Shown piece by piece: positions 6,156 through 6,364 of a stretch of DNA of 6,364 nt; position 1 is the stretch's first letter, and the number at the start of each line of letters is the position of its first letter. The notes beneath the pieces were generated by a model. The model was not told the origin of the DNA. It saw nothing but the letters and a program-made list of their open reading frames with translations, and searched no databases. The DNA is from an uncultured Clostridia bacterium. GTDB taxonomy: Bacteria > Bacillota > Clostridia > Lachnospirales > Lachnospiraceae. The stretch is taken from NCBI GenBank assembly GCA_946623485.1, contig CAMORF010000138.1, positions 1-6,364 of the forward strand, written 5' to 3'. The position numbers and the translations under genes are program-made.

Positions 6156-6171
6156 GAATCGTTATCGTTAC
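6156..6171 (-). promoter_or_regulatory. short tandem TAACGA motif upstream of the sugar-binding-protein gene
   Basis: The minus strand reads GTAACGATAACGATTC, with TAACGA directly repeated. The right half resembles LacI-family/cre operators (CG centre followed by ATAAC), but the left half does not fit well. The nonamer TAACGATTC also occurs at the edges of palindromic elements A and B. The role is uncertain. Confidence 0.25.
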
Positions 6172-6220
6172 GGAAATCTTTTCTTTGAAAACAATCCTCT
6201 GCAAAAGGACTCTCTCACTT

Positions 6221-6245
6221 TCTACAGATCCTAAGGATCTGTAGA
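6221..6245. repeat. perfect inverted repeat with 11-bp arms
   Basis: TCTACAGATCC (6221-6231) and GGATCTGTAGA (6235-6245) are perfect reverse complements around TAA. There is no U-tract on either strand. The right arm is the start of repeat copy R3, so this may be two element ends abutting head to head. It lies about 100 bp upstream of the sugar-binding-protein start and would be in its promoter or leader region. Confidence 0.7.
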
Positions 6246-6283
6246 TAAATTCCTCATGCACCTGGCTTGTCTTCGCATGTATA
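6235..6283 (+). repeat. dispersed repeat copy R3
   Basis: Begins GGATCTGT, keeps AAAT and GGCTTGTCTT in register with R1 and R4, and is the most diverged of the full-length copies. R4 follows in the same orientation 79 bp further on, with a short hairpin (GCTGCG/CGTAGC, about 6285-6310) between them. Confidence 0.5.
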
Positions 6284-6313
6284 TGCTGCGTTGTTGTCAA
6301 TCGACGTAGCTAA

Positions 6314-6364
6314 GGAGCTGTTACAAAATAACTTGTACATCTTGCTTGTCTTTTCATCCGATAG
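6314..6364 (+). repeat. dispersed repeat copy R4, cut by the window end
   Basis: Begins GGAGCTGTT, then AAAATAACTTGTACAT, then CTTGCTTGTCTTTTCATCCG. It is the best reference copy: R1 aligns end to end, R2 matches the proximal half and R5 the distal half. It may continue beyond 6364 into a longer mobile element. The minus strand of R3-R4 is an open frame from 6362 to a stop near 6253, but with no start or family resemblance I do not call a gene. Confidence 0.65.

Noticed and set aside
5067..6188. Open frame of 373 codons on the plus strand
   Set aside because: Antisense to the sugar-binding-protein gene, with no recognisable motif. The minus-strand protein has a signal peptide, a strong ribosome binding site and conserved ligand residues.
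6115..6300. 61-codon minus-strand frame upstream of the sugar-binding-protein gene
   Set aside because: It runs through the inverted repeat and repeat copy R3, and has no recognisable product; its overlap with the real start is better explained by chance.

Overview
The window looks like chromosomal DNA from a Gram-positive anaerobe of the class Clostridia, most likely a Lachnospiraceae relative. This is inferred from the gene families (type III glutamine synthetase, CdaR/PucR regulator, RpoD-like sigma fragment with a region 1.1-type N-terminus, Mgl-type sugar-binding protein), strong AAGGAGG-type ribosome binding sites, U-tract terminators and moderately GC-rich coding DNA. All four supported genes lie on the minus strand, so transcription runs from high to low coordinates.

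In transcription order they are: (1) a secreted galactose/glucose-binding-protein homologue (4902-6122); (2) glnN, type III glutamine synthetase (2461-4572); (3) a CdaR/PucR-family regulator (1133-2221); (4) an RpoD-like sigma-factor paralogue without region 4 (73-813). They appear to be separate transcription units. Terminator hairpins lie between genes 1 and 2 (4659-4700) and between genes 3 and 4 (928-983), and a candidate promoter precedes gene 3. glnN and the regulator are 239 bp apart with no clear terminator, so read-through is possible.

The standout is gene 1. Its signal peptide runs straight into the strand that is normally about residue 85 of the galactose-binding protein. The fold then continues in normal order to the usual C-terminus, crosses a linker of about 20 residues, and ends with the segment that is normally the N-terminus (about residues 2-81). 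It therefore reads as a naturally circularly permuted periplasmic-binding-protein fold. Nearly all sugar-contact residues are retained, and two of them now sit near the C-terminus. It also lacks a lipobox cysteine.

The intergenic DNA carries at least two short dispersed repeat families. One is about 50 bp, begins GGA[G/T]CTGT, and has four copies in plus orientation plus one partial inverted copy; it resembles IS or MITE ends. The other is a palindromic element bounded by AACGATT/AATCGTT, found after the regulator gene and in the glnN leader. A 23-bp tandem repeat overlaps the end of the sigma-like gene.

The two gene-free stretches longer than 300 bp (814-1132 and 4573-4901) are almost fully accounted for by these repeats and the terminators. 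The window ends at 6364 inside a repeat copy, and no gene is visible between 6123 and 6364.
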